Position numbers and translations under genes: made by a program
Notes under the pieces: generated by a model
Database searches by the model: none
The model's input: only the letters and a program-made list of their open reading frames with translations
Told to the model about the DNA's origin: nothing
Shown: piece by piece, positions 43,046-50,707 of the stretch
Numbering within the stretch: position 1 is the first letter of the stretch
How the letters are laid out: each line of letters starts with the position of its first letter
Assembly: GCA_002421645.1 (NCBI GenBank)
Contig: DIST01000064.1
Coordinates: 1-55,026 of the forward strand
Origin: Flavobacterium sp. UBA6203
GTDB lineage: Bacteria; Bacteroidota; Bacteroidia; Flavobacteriales; Flavobacteriaceae
Length of the DNA stretch: 55,026 nt
Direction: 5' to 3'

Positions 43046-45460
43046 TTATAATTTTTTTTCGGATAAACGTAAAATATCGCCAAAAACACCTCTTGCGGTT
43101 ACGGATGCTCCTGCTCCTGCTCCTTGAATTACGATAGGTTGCTCTCCGTAAGATTCTGTGTAAATTTCAAAAATAGAATCCGAACCTTTTAACGAACCTA
43201 AAGCTGAATTGGCTGGAACTGAAATTAATTTCACTTCTAACTTTCCTTTGTCTTGTTGTAAATCGCCAGATAATTCGCCAATGTATCGTAACACTTCATT
43301 TGGTCCTTGAGCGTCTTTGATGTTTTGATAAATTCCGTCTAATTCGGATAAACGTTTTAGAAAATCTGAAGCGCTTCCTTCGCGTAAAGCTTCTGGAATT
43401 AAGTTTTGGATTTGGATTTCTTCGAATTCGTTTTGTAAATCTAATTCACGTGCTAAGATTAATAATTTTCGCCCGACGTCGTTTCCGTTTAAATCTTCTC
43501 TTGGATCGGGTTCGGTGAAACCTTTTTCGATAGCTTCTTGCAATACTTCGCTGAATTTCTTGTTTTCAACTGAAAAATTATTGAACAAATAACTTAACGT
43601 CCCAGAGAAAACACCTTTGATTTTGGTGATATTTTCACCTGATAAATGCAATAATTTTATCGTATCAATTAACGGTAAACCTGCACCAACATTGGTTTCA
43701 TACAAATATTCTTTTTGGTTTTCTTTTAATACTTTTCGTAGTTTTTTATAGAAATCAAAACTTACGGTATTCGCCACTTTATTAGAAGAAATCAAATCGA
43801 AACTATTTTCGGCTAAAGAAATATAATTTTCAATAAAAGTCGCACTTGCGGTGTTGTCAATTGCGATTAAATTTTCCAGATGGTGTTCTTTGGCGTAGGC
43901 GATAATATCTTCCACTTTGTAATCTTGACCTTTGTCTTCTAAAGTTGCTTTCCAATTTTCACTGATTCCGAATTTATTCAACAAGACTTTCTTTGAATTC
44001 GCAATAGCAAAGACATTTAACTTGATTCCTTTTCGTTTTTCGATGTTTTTTGCCGATTCTAAAATTTGAGAAATCAAAGTTCCGCCAACTGTTCCGTGAC
44101 CGAAAATAGCGATATTGATTTTTTTCGCTACTCCAAAAATTTCACCGTGAATCACATTTAAAGCACGCTTGAATTCATCTTGACTAATCACCAAACTGAT
44201 GTTTCTTCCCGTAACAGTGTTATTCAATAAAATTGGCGTGATTTTATTTCGGATTAAAGCCGTGTAAGGTTTGTGGAAATTCGTTAAATCTTGCCCAATA
44301 ATCGAAATCACAGCAATGTTATCATTTACCGAAATTTTATTGACATCTTTCGTGTAAAAATCAGTTTCAAATTCTTTTTCCAAACCAACCAAAGCTTTCG
44401 AAGCTTTGTCAGAACTCACGACTAAACCAATTCCTCTTTCCGAAGAACCTTGTGAAATAATGCTCACGCTAATATCGTTTTCAGCCATCACACGGAAAAT
44501 TCGTGCATCGACACCTGTTTTTCCTAACAAACCTCTTCCTTCTAAATTAATCAGCGACACATTGGTTAAAACTGAGAGCGATTTTATGCCTTCATTAGTT
44601 TGTTCAGAAGTGATTAATGTTCCATCATTTTCAGGATTAAACGTATTTAAAATGCGTAATGGAATATTTTTTTCTACCAAAGGAATAATCGTTTTGGCAT
44701 GTAAAATTTGCGCTCCGAAATTTGCTAACTCATTCGCTTCGTTAAATGACAAACGCTCGATTTTTTTCGCATCAGCCACTAAATCAGGGTTAGCAGTAAA
44801 AATTCCGTCAACGTGTGTGTAATTTTGAAATTCTTCAGCGTTTAGATAATTCGCTAATAAAGAAGCCGTGTAATTACTTCCATTTCTTCCTAAAGTAGTG
44901 GTTTCGTTATGTAACGTTGAACCAATAAAACCTGTTACGATGTTGACTTTATCGGTGTTTTTTTCGAAATAATCTAAAACATTTCTTTTAGAAACAGCAT
45001 CGATTGGTTGCGCATTTCCAAAGTTAATATCGGTTTTTATCAATTGACGAGAATCGGTGAATTGTGCTTTGATACTGTTTTCGTTTAAAACATAAGCCAC
45101 GTATTTTGCGGATAAAATTTCGCCATACGCAATAACTTGATCTTTTATTTTTTCGCTGTAATCTCCTAAAAGCGAAACGCCTTCTAATAATTTCTGTAAA
45201 ACCAAGAATTCTTCTTCGAAGATATTTTCTTTCAAGCCTTCTAATTGGTATTTTCTGAATTGCTCAAAATCCGCTTGAAAATTAATGTTGGCTTGTGCTT
45301 TTTTTAGTAAAATTACCAATTCATCAGTAGCGTTTCCTCTTGCCGAAACTACAACTGCGATGGGTTCGTTATTGAAATATTTTTGAGCAATTGTTTGAAT
45401 TACTTTTTGCAATCCTTCTCCGTTTGCTAATGATTTTCCTCCAAATTTTAATATTTTCAT
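43046..45460 (-). CDS. thrA: Bifunctional aspartate kinase / homoserine dehydrogenase
   Basis: This 804-aa fusion supplies homoserine for Met and Thr. The N-terminal kinase (about 1-290) has MKILKFGGKSLANG and TLGRNGSNYTASLLANYL. Two ACT-like domains (about 300-455) follow, with VSIISQGSSERGIG. The dehydrogenase (about 465-804) shows IAIFGHGTVGGTL and GAGLPLIDTIKLL. The start lies 1 nt from the metX-like stop, so they are translationally linked. It is in the metY-metX-thrA-metZ series behind the Met leader attenuator. Confidence 0.95.
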   Translation of the reverse strand: MKILKFGGKSLANGEGLQKVIQTIAQKYFNNEPIAVVVSARGNATDELVILLKKAQANINFQADFEQFRKYQLEGLKENIFEEEFLVLQKLLEGVSLLGDYSEKIKDQVIAYGEILSAKYVAYVLNENSIKAQFTDSRQLIKTDINFGNAQPIDAVSKRNVLDYFEKNTDKVNIVTGFIGSTLHNETTTLGRNGSNYTASLLANYLNAEEFQNYTHVDGIFTANPDLVADAKKIERLSFNEANELANFGAQILHAKTIIPLVEKNIPLRILNTFNPENDGTLITSEQTNEGIKSLSVLTNVSLINLEGRGLLGKTGVDARIFRVMAENDISVSIISQGSSERGIGLVVSSDKASKALVGLEKEFETDFYTKDVNKISVNDNIAVISIIGQDLTNFHKPYTALIRNKITPILLNNTVTGRNISLVISQDEFKRALNVIHGEIFGVAKKINIAIFGHGTVGGTLISQILESAKNIEKRKGIKLNVFAIANSKKVLLNKFGISENWKATLEDKGQDYKVEDIIAYAKEHHLENLIAIDNTASATFIENYISLAENSFDLISSNKVANTVSFDFYKKLRKVLKENQKEYLYETNVGAGLPLIDTIKLLHLSGENITKIKGVFSGTLSYLFNNFSVENKKFSEVLQEAIEKGFTEPDPREDLNGNDVGRKLLILARELDLQNEFEEIQIQNLIPEALREGSASDFLKRLSELDGIYQNIKDAQGPNEVLRYIGELSGDLQQDKGKLEVKLISVPANSALGSLKGSDSIFEIYTESYGEQPIVIQGAGAGASVTARGVFGDILRLSEKKL

Positions 45461-45461
45461 C

Positions 45462-46427
45462 TTAATTAAATATAGGCTTTAGTATGTTGTTTAGTTGTTC
45501 AAATTCTATCAAGAAAGCATCGTGTCCGTGAATGGATTTGATTTCGTGATAAAATGCATTGTTTTTATAGTTTTTGACTTCTTGAAAAGCCGTTTTAATT
45601 TCGTTTGCTGTAAAAAAACAATCGGTATCCACGCTAATTAGATGAATGTTTGATGAGATGCTTTTGATGACTTCCGATTGATTTTTGTTTTTAAAAATAT
45701 CTGTCGTTTTCAATAAATGATTCATGAGTTTGTAAGCCAAAAGTTGAAATCGATTTTGCAATTTTTCACCATGATGCAACAACCAACTTTCCACTTGAAA
45801 CAATCCTTCCGAATTTTGTAATTGGTTATGGAATTTTTCTTGCAATGATTCGGGTGTTCGATACAATAACATGGCATGAATTCGGGCATCGTGAATTGGA
45901 TTTTTGGAATTATTCAGAATTAAATCTTGGATTAACACATTTCCAATCAACCAATCAGAAGCTTTCCAATTTGTAGCAACTGGAATTAAATTCGCAATCG
46001 CTTTTGGTCGAATTGTTGCCATTTCCCAAGCAATTGCTCCGCCTAAACTTCCGCCAATAACAGCAAAAACTTGATTCACTTTGAACGAATCGATTCCTTT
46101 CCAAAATAAATTAGCAATATCATACGTAGTGAAATCTTGATAATTTTCAATCAAATTTTCTACATCTTGATAGCCATTTCCAGGAATATTGAAAGCTAAA
46201 ACCGCATATTTTTTGGTATCGATAATTTTATCATCGCCAATTAATGATTTCCACCAACCGTTTTCACCAAGAACTTGCGAATTTCCTGTCAATGCATGAT
46301 TCACAACCACCAAAGGCGCCGAACCAACTGGTTGTCCAAACAATTGATAGGACAAAATCACTTTGGATTGGACTACTCCATTTTGCAATGAAACATTTTG
46401 GAACACTATTTTTTGAATTGTACTCAT
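45462..46427 (-). CDS. Homoserine O-acetyltransferase-like alpha/beta hydrolase (MetX-like)
   Basis: This 321-aa alpha/beta-hydrolase has the MetX nucleophile elbow GGSLGGAIAWEMA with catalytic Ser, the oxyanion region NHALTGNSQVLG and a C-terminal GHDAFLIEF with the His. It is shorter than many MetX proteins (about 350-380). It follows metY after 64 nt containing an intrinsic-terminator-like hairpin and precedes thrA by 1 nt. MetX activity is inferred from motifs and neighbours. Confidence 0.87.
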   Translation of the reverse strand: MSTIQKIVFQNVSLQNGVVQSKVILSYQLFGQPVGSAPLVVVNHALTGNSQVLGENGWWKSLIGDDKIIDTKKYAVLAFNIPGNGYQDVENLIENYQDFTTYDIANLFWKGIDSFKVNQVFAVIGGSLGGAIAWEMATIRPKAIANLIPVATNWKASDWLIGNVLIQDLILNNSKNPIHDARIHAMLLYRTPESLQEKFHNQLQNSEGLFQVESWLLHHGEKLQNRFQLLAYKLMNHLLKTTDIFKNKNQSEVIKSISSNIHLISVDTDCFFTANEIKTAFQEVKNYKNNAFYHEIKSIHGHDAFLIEFEQLNNILKPIFN

Positions 46428-46436
46428 CTTTCTTTT

Positions 46437-46474
46437 TAAAAAAAGACTGCCTTTAGGTAGGTCTATCGGCAGCC
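46437..46474 (-). terminator. Terminator-like hairpin between metY and metX
   Basis: Minus strand GGCTGCC / GGCAGTC, a 7-bp stem with a G-U pair and a 16-nt loop, followed by seven T. It could partly terminate after metY, lowering metX-thrA expression. Confidence 0.65.
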
Positions 46475-46491
46475 TTCAAACAAACAAAAAC

Positions 46492-47784
46492 CTAAACTAA
46501 ATTTTGAACTGGCAATTTTTCGAAAACACTTTGTAAATCGGCTTTCAAATCTTCGATATCTTCTAACCCAACAGATAAACGAATTAAATCTTTCGTTACT
46601 CCAGTTGTGATTTGTTGCTCTTCTGATAATTGTTGGTGCGTTGTACTTGCAGGATGAATAATTAATGATTTTGTATCACCAATATTTGCCAACAATGAGA
46701 AAAATTGGGTTTCATCGGCTACTTTTTTAGCAGCTTCATAACCACCTTTTAATCCAAAAGTAACGATACCACTTTGTCCTTCTGGCAAATATTCTTGGGC
46801 TAAATTGTAATATTTTGATGAAATCAATCCTGGATAATTTACCCAAGCCACTTCGGGACGTTTTTGTAACCATTTCGCTAATTCCAATGCATTTTCACTG
46901 TGTTTTTTGATTCGAATAGCCAATGTTTCTAATCCTTGAATAATTTGAAATGCGTTGAATGGACTTAAAGAAGCTCCTAAATCGCGTAATCCTTCTATTC
47001 TAACTTTTGCAATGAACGATGCAGCACCTAAAACTTCATAATATTTTAATCCGTGATAACCAGCAGAAGGTTCTGTAAATTCCGGGAATTTTCCGTTGCT
47101 CCAATCGAAATTTCCTGCATCAATGATAACACCTCCAAGCGAAGTTCCATTTCCACCGATGTATTTTGTTAATGAATGAATGACGATGTTGGCTCCGTGT
47201 TCGATTGGGTTTAGCAAAAAGGGTGTTGCCACAGTGTTATCCACAATAAAAGGCACTTTGTAGGTTTGTGCGGCTTTTGAAATGGCTTTTAAATCGAGTA
47301 CATCTAATTTTGGATTTCCTAAACTTTCTGCAAAGAACACTCGAGTATTTTCTTGTGCTGCGTTTAAGAAATTTTCAGGATTTGATGGATCTACAAATGT
47401 TGTAGTGATGCCTAATCTTGGCAAAGTCACGTTTAACAAATTGTAAGTTCCTCCATATAAACTATTGGAAGCCACGATATGGTCGCCAGCTTTTAATAAT
47501 GTTAATAAAGCGGTTGATATTGCTGCAGTTCCTGAAGCGGTTACAACAGCTCCGATTCCACCTTCTAATTTGGCTAAACGTTGTTCTAAGATATCGTTTG
47601 TTGGATTATTTAATCTTGTGTAAATAAAACCAGCTTCGGCTAAACCAAAAAGATTGGCTGCGTGGTCTGAATTATTGAAAACGTAGGATGTGGTTTGGTA
47701 AATTGGAACTGCTCTTGTTCCAGCGTTTTTGGTTGTGTCGTGTCCTGCGTGTAAAGCGTTTGTTGCAAATTTATTTGTGCTCAT
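46492..47784 (-). CDS. O-acetylhomoserine sulfhydrylase (MetY-like)
   Basis: This 430-aa PLP enzyme should make homocysteine from O-acetylhomoserine and sulfide. Features are LHAGHDTTKNAGTRAVPIYQ and TTSYVFNN, the cofactor lysine in IVIHSLTKYIGGNGTSLGG, LSPFNAFQIIQGLETLAIRI and NIGDTKSLIIHPASTTH. The longer family length (about 425-430) favours MetY over MetZ. It is the first gene after the Met leader attenuator and the Cys-rich uORF. Confidence 0.92.
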   Translation of the reverse strand: MSTNKFATNALHAGHDTTKNAGTRAVPIYQTTSYVFNNSDHAANLFGLAEAGFIYTRLNNPTNDILEQRLAKLEGGIGAVVTASGTAAISTALLTLLKAGDHIVASNSLYGGTYNLLNVTLPRLGITTTFVDPSNPENFLNAAQENTRVFFAESLGNPKLDVLDLKAISKAAQTYKVPFIVDNTVATPFLLNPIEHGANIVIHSLTKYIGGNGTSLGGVIIDAGNFDWSNGKFPEFTEPSAGYHGLKYYEVLGAASFIAKVRIEGLRDLGASLSPFNAFQIIQGLETLAIRIKKHSENALELAKWLQKRPEVAWVNYPGLISSKYYNLAQEYLPEGQSGIVTFGLKGGYEAAKKVADETQFFSLLANIGDTKSLIIHPASTTHQQLSEEQQITTGVTKDLIRLSVGLEDIEDLKADLQSVFEKLPVQNLV

Positions 47785-47844
47785 GATATTTTATTTTTTG
47801 ATGTTATTGTATTTTTAAATGTCTAAAATTTTACTGAGTTTGAT

Positions 47845-47895
47845 TCAGCTACACATTCGACAACATCGTCTTGGATTGTAAATGGCTATTTTCAT
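47845..47895 (-). CDS. Cys-rich upstream ORF (uORF2) of the met operon
   Basis: This 16-aa frame reads MKIAIYNPRRCCRMCS and stops at TGA, 60 nt before metY. Three Cys sit in five residues. Cys-rich short ORFs act as cysteine-responsive attenuators upstream of sulfur genes in mycobacteria; whether this one does is untested. It lies between the attenuator terminator and metY, so it would be translated only on readthrough transcripts or after initiation nearby. Confidence 0.6.
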   Translation of the reverse strand: MKIAIYNPRRCCRMCS

Positions 47896-47916
47896 ATTTG
47901 TTGTGTTTTTAGAAAT

Positions 47917-47944
47917 AAAAAAACCTCTGCTTTCGACAGAGGTT
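47917..47944 (-). terminator. Attenuator terminator of the met operon
   Basis: Minus strand AACCTCTG / CAGAGGTT, an 8-bp stem with a 7-nt loop (TCGAAAG) and a T7 run. It lies between the Met leader ORF and metY. Its 5' arm CCTCTG (47937-47942) can pair with CAGAGG (47985-47990) inside the leader ORF, helped by TATTG (47975-47979) with CAATA (47946-47950). Confidence 0.85.
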
Positions 47945-47969
47945 ATATTGAATTAATTTACTTTTAAAA

Positions 47970-48038
47970 TTATGCAATAGGTTTCCTCTGCGGATTGTTC
48001 CACATCATCATACACATATTGCACATTGTAAAGTTCAT
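47970..48038 (-). CDS. Met leader peptide of the met operon attenuator
   Basis: This 22-codon ORF (ATG 48038, TAA 47972-47970) starts MNFTMCNMCMMMW and continues NNPQRKPIA. Six of 22 residues are Met, three of them consecutive (48011-48003), with two Cys between. The ATG is about 27 nt after a perfect -7 box. The Met codons precede the antiterminator arm and the stop codon follows it, so the geometry mirrors the pheA leader. Confidence 0.8.
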   Translation of the reverse strand: MNFTMCNMCMMMWNNPQRKPIA

Positions 48039-48064
48039 CTTCTATTTCTTTTAGTTTGACAGGG

Positions 48065-48072
48065 CAAAATTA
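48065..48072 (-). promoter_or_regulatory. -7 box of the met operon leader
   Basis: Minus strand TAATTTTG, perfect TAnnTTTG; the leader ATG is about 27 nt downstream. A TAGATT-type palindrome (48071-48085) overlaps its upstream edge. Confidence 0.6.
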
Positions 48073-48156
48073 GATTTATTTTCTACAATAAAAAAATAAA
48101 TAGATTATTTTTCTAAATTTTGTTATTTATTATATTATAAATAGATTTTTAATCTA
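48071..48156. promoter_or_regulatory. Operator cluster upstream of the met leader (three TAGATT-type palindromes)
   Basis: TAGATTTATTTTCTA (48071-48085), TAGATTATTTTTCTA (48101-48115) and TAGATTTTTAATCTA (48142-48156) share TAGATT, three free bases, then wwTCTA (w = A or T). The last is a perfect palindrome identical in design to the one at 41719 upstream of metH. The first overlaps the -7 box; the second lies just upstream of -33. Confidence 0.5.
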
Positions 48157-48194
48157 AAAAAATGTTTAGAAGTAAAAATAAAAACTATAAAAAC

Positions 48195-48218
48195 AAAAAG
48201 AGGCAAAAGCCTCTTTTT
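48195..48218 (-). terminator. Terminator of the anchor-J T9SS gene
   Basis: AAAAAGAGGC / GCCTCTTTTT, 10-bp stem with AAAA loop, T-rich on the minus strand. Confidence 0.85.
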
Positions 48219-48242
48219 AAAATCTATTATCATGTAATAAGA

Positions 48243-49127
48243 TTAATTTTTCACAAACTTAGAAGTTCCTTTACCTTCATTTGTTTCTACAGAAATGAAA
48301 TAAACCCCAGAAGATAAGCCTGAAACATCTATTGAAGTATTTGAATCACTTGAAGAGACCACTCTACCATTTAAATCTGTAATAGACAAATTATTGATAG
48401 TCATTTCATTTTTCATAGAAATATTTAGCACATTACTAACGGGATTAGGATATAGTGAAAAATTATTTTTGAAAAACGAATCAGAGCTTAATGGTCTATC
48501 AACTGAAAAGGAATCTACCCCAATATAATCAGAATTAGCTCCAGAAGGACCTCCATTTGTAACAAAATATCTAAATGCAATTTTACAATTAGTAGCTGTT
48601 GGCAAACCAGAAACAGTATAACTATACAAAGTCCATGCATTAGGATAACTTGTAGCCACCAATGAAGGATTAACATCCAATACTAAAGTAGTATAATCCC
48701 CAACCCCTGTTGCACCAACCGGATTAGAAGAAGCAGCACCATTAGTACTGATTCTTAATTGTAATCTATCAGCAAATGCAGGCGAAGATACTGTTCTTGT
48801 ATAAAACGTAATAACATCCCCATTAACAAGACTAACTACAGGCGACATTAACCAATTACTAATCGTATTGGCTCCTGCAGTACTATTGTAATTACATGCA
48901 ACATAAGAATTAGTAGCTCCAGCATAGGAGTCAAAAGGCCCACCACTAGCTGCGGGATTTCCTTGAAACCAATCAGGATTAGTTCCAACAACAGTACTTT
49001 GATTTGTTGATGTCCAACCTGCCGTAGCTAAATTAGCATAAGTATCAAATCCTTCGCTAATTAAATTTTGCGCTTGAAATGTAAACGAAACCAACAAAAA
49101 GCTAAAAGAAAGTAATTTTTTAACCAT
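48243..49127 (-). CDS. Secreted choice-of-anchor J domain protein with T9SS type A sorting domain
   Basis: This 294-aa protein starts at MVKKLLSFSFLLVSFTFQAQ, a Sec signal; the open frame continues 15 codons upstream but those add no signal features. The middle (about 22-210) is a cleaved-adhesin/anchor-J beta-sandwich with FDTYANLATAGWTSTNQS and SNWLMSPVVSLVNGDVITF. The final 70 residues (FSLYPNPVSNVLNIS to SKFVKN) are a type A T9SS domain. Surface location is therefore expected; its binding partner is unknown. It has a strong terminator and no neighbour in its unit. Confidence 0.9.
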   Translation of the reverse strand: MVKKLLSFSFLLVSFTFQAQNLISEGFDTYANLATAGWTSTNQSTVVGTNPDWFQGNPAASGGPFDSYAGATNSYVACNYNSTAGANTISNWLMSPVVSLVNGDVITFYTRTVSSPAFADRLQLRISTNGAASSNPVGATGVGDYTTLVLDVNPSLVATSYPNAWTLYSYTVSGLPTATNCKIAFRYFVTNGGPSGANSDYIGVDSFSVDRPLSSDSFFKNNFSLYPNPVSNVLNISMKNEMTINNLSITDLNGRVVSSSDSNTSIDVSGLSSGVYFISVETNEGKGTSKFVKN

Positions 49128-49252
49128 ATCTATATATTTTAAAAATTTGAATTTTAAATATATGAATAACAAGTAATCACATAATACATTTCCGACGAAG
49201 CATTAAAAAATTCCGATAAACTACATTTTTAAAAAAATAAGTTAACAACTAT

Positions 49253-49281
49253 TTGGAATTCAATTTCATTTCATACATTTG
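49253..49281 (+). promoter_or_regulatory. Promoter of metK
   Basis: TTTG with TTG at 49253-49255, 18-nt spacer, TACATTTG at 49274-49281. Confidence 0.65.
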
Positions 49282-49293
49282 CATCCGAAAACT

Positions 49294-49345
49294 AAGAGGA
49301 AAAATTTGAACTGATTGCAACCTCATTAAAAAATGCTAAAGCAGT
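49294..49345 (+). ncRNA. SAM-II-class riboswitch upstream of metK
   Basis: After P1 arm GAGG (49296-49299) come AATTTGAACTGATTGCAA, P1 arm CCTC (49321-49324), then AAAAAATGCTAAAG. These match the SAM-II (SAM-alpha) pattern AUUU-AAC-GAUUGCA, AAAUGxxGCUAAA. The element starts just after the transcript start. Two alternative pairings would undo it: GAGGAAAAAT (49296-49305) with ATTTTTCCTC (49378-49387), 10/10; and CTAAAG (49336-49341) with CTTTAG (49357-49362). SAM-II class is my best match; SAM-V is a close relative. Confidence 0.8.
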
Positions 49346-49412
49346 AATTACTACTCCTTTAGGCAGCACCTGCAATTATTTTTCCTCGCTTAAAATTTAA
49401 AAATAATTTATT

Positions 49413-50663
49413 ATGGCTTATTTATTTACGTCAGAATCAGTGAGTGAAGGACATCCTGACAAAGTTGCGGATCAAATTTCAGACGCATTAATTGATAACT
49501 TTTTAGCATTTGACCCTGAGTCAAAAGTAGCCTGTGAAACGTTAGTTACAACTGGACAGGTAATTTTAGCTGGAGAAGTTAAATCAAATACTTATTTAGA
49601 TGTACAAACTATCGCAAGAGATGTAATCAAGAAAATTGGTTACACAAAAAGCGAATATATGTTTGAAGCGAATTCTTGTGGTGTTTTATCTGCTATTCAC
49701 GAACAATCTGCTGATATTAACCAAGGTGTTGATAGAGCTAGTAAAGAAGAGCAAGGTGCGGGTGACCAAGGAATGATGTTTGGTTATGCTACGAATGAAA
49801 CGGCTGAATTCATGCCATTAGCATTGAAATTATCACATCAGATTCTTCAAGAATTAGCGGATTTAAGAAGAGAAAACAAAGAAATCACTTACTTACGTCC
49901 GGATGCTAAATCTCAGGTAACTTTAGAATATTCTGATGATAACAAACCGGTTCGTATTGATGCTATAGTAGTTTCAACGCAACACGATGATTTTGCTGAT
50001 GAACCAACGATGTTAGCAAAAATCAAAAAAGATATCATTGAGATTTTAATTCCTAGAGTGATTGCTAAAAATCCTCAATATGCTCATTTATTTAATGATG
50101 CAATTAAATACCACATTAACCCAACAGGAAAATTCGTAATTGGAGGACCTCACGGAGATACTGGTTTAACAGGAAGAAAAATTATCGTAGATACGTATGG
50201 TGGAAAAGGAGCTCACGGTGGTGGTGCATTCTCTGGAAAAGATCCATCTAAAGTAGACCGTTCTGCTGCTTATGCTACACGTCATATTGCTAAAAATTTA
50301 GTTGCTGCAGGTGTTGCTGACGAAATTTTAGTTCAAGTTTCTTATGCAATTGGAGTTGCTGAGCCAACATCAATCAACGTAAATACATATGGAACTGCTA
50401 AAGTAAATTTAACAGACGGAGAAATCAGTAAAGTAGTGGAAAGCATTTTTGATATGCGTCCTTACTTTATTGAACAACGTTTAAAATTAAGAAATCCTAT
50501 TTATAGCGAAACTGCTGCTTACGGACACATGGGAAGAACTCCTGAAACCGTAACTAAAACTTTTAATGCTCCAGGTGGTGAATCTAAAACTGTAACAGTT
50601 GAATTATTTACTTGGGAAAAATTAGATTTCGTAGATAAAGTAAAAGCTGCTTTTAAATTATAG
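49413..50663 (+). CDS. metK: S-adenosylmethionine synthase
   Basis: MetK makes SAM from Met and ATP. The 416-aa protein has [16 protein letters not shown] (about residues 13-28), [33 protein letters not shown] and [20 protein letters not shown], with all catalytic motifs intact. It is the single gene behind the SAM-II-like riboswitch and has a strong terminator. Confidence 0.97.
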   Translation: MAYLFTSESVSEGHPDKVADQISDALIDNFLAFDPESKVACETLVTTGQVILAGEVKSNTYLDVQTIARDVIKKIGYTKSEYMFEANSCGVLSAIHEQSADINQGVDRASKEEQGAGDQGMMFGYATNETAEFMPLALKLSHQILQELADLRRENKEITYLRPDAKSQVTLEYSDDNKPVRIDAIVVSTQHDDFADEPTMLAKIKKDIIEILIPRVIAKNPQYAHLFNDAIKYHINPTGKFVIGGPHGDTGLTGRKIIVDTYGGKGAHGGGAFSGKDPSKVDRSAAYATRHIAKNLVAAGVADEILVQVSYAIGVAEPTSINVNTYGTAKVNLTDGEISKVVESIFDMRPYFIEQRLKLRNPIYSETAAYGHMGRTPETVTKTFNAPGGESKTVTVELFTWEKLDFVDKVKAAFKL

Positions 50664-50677
50664 CAATTATTATTCAC

Positions 50678-50707
50678 AAAAAAGCCTGACATCTGTCAGG
50701 CTTTTTT
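50678..50707. terminator. Bidirectional terminator after metK
   Basis: AAAAAAGCCTGAC / GTCAGGCTTTTTT, 13-bp stem with ATCT loop, between convergent genes. Confidence 0.9.

Noticed and set aside
47953..48060. Frame through the Met leader reading KLKEIEDELYNVQYVYDD
   Set aside because: Protein-like composition but no ATG, GTG or TTG start before the Met-rich frame; the Met-rich ORF has the promoter, start and control geometry.
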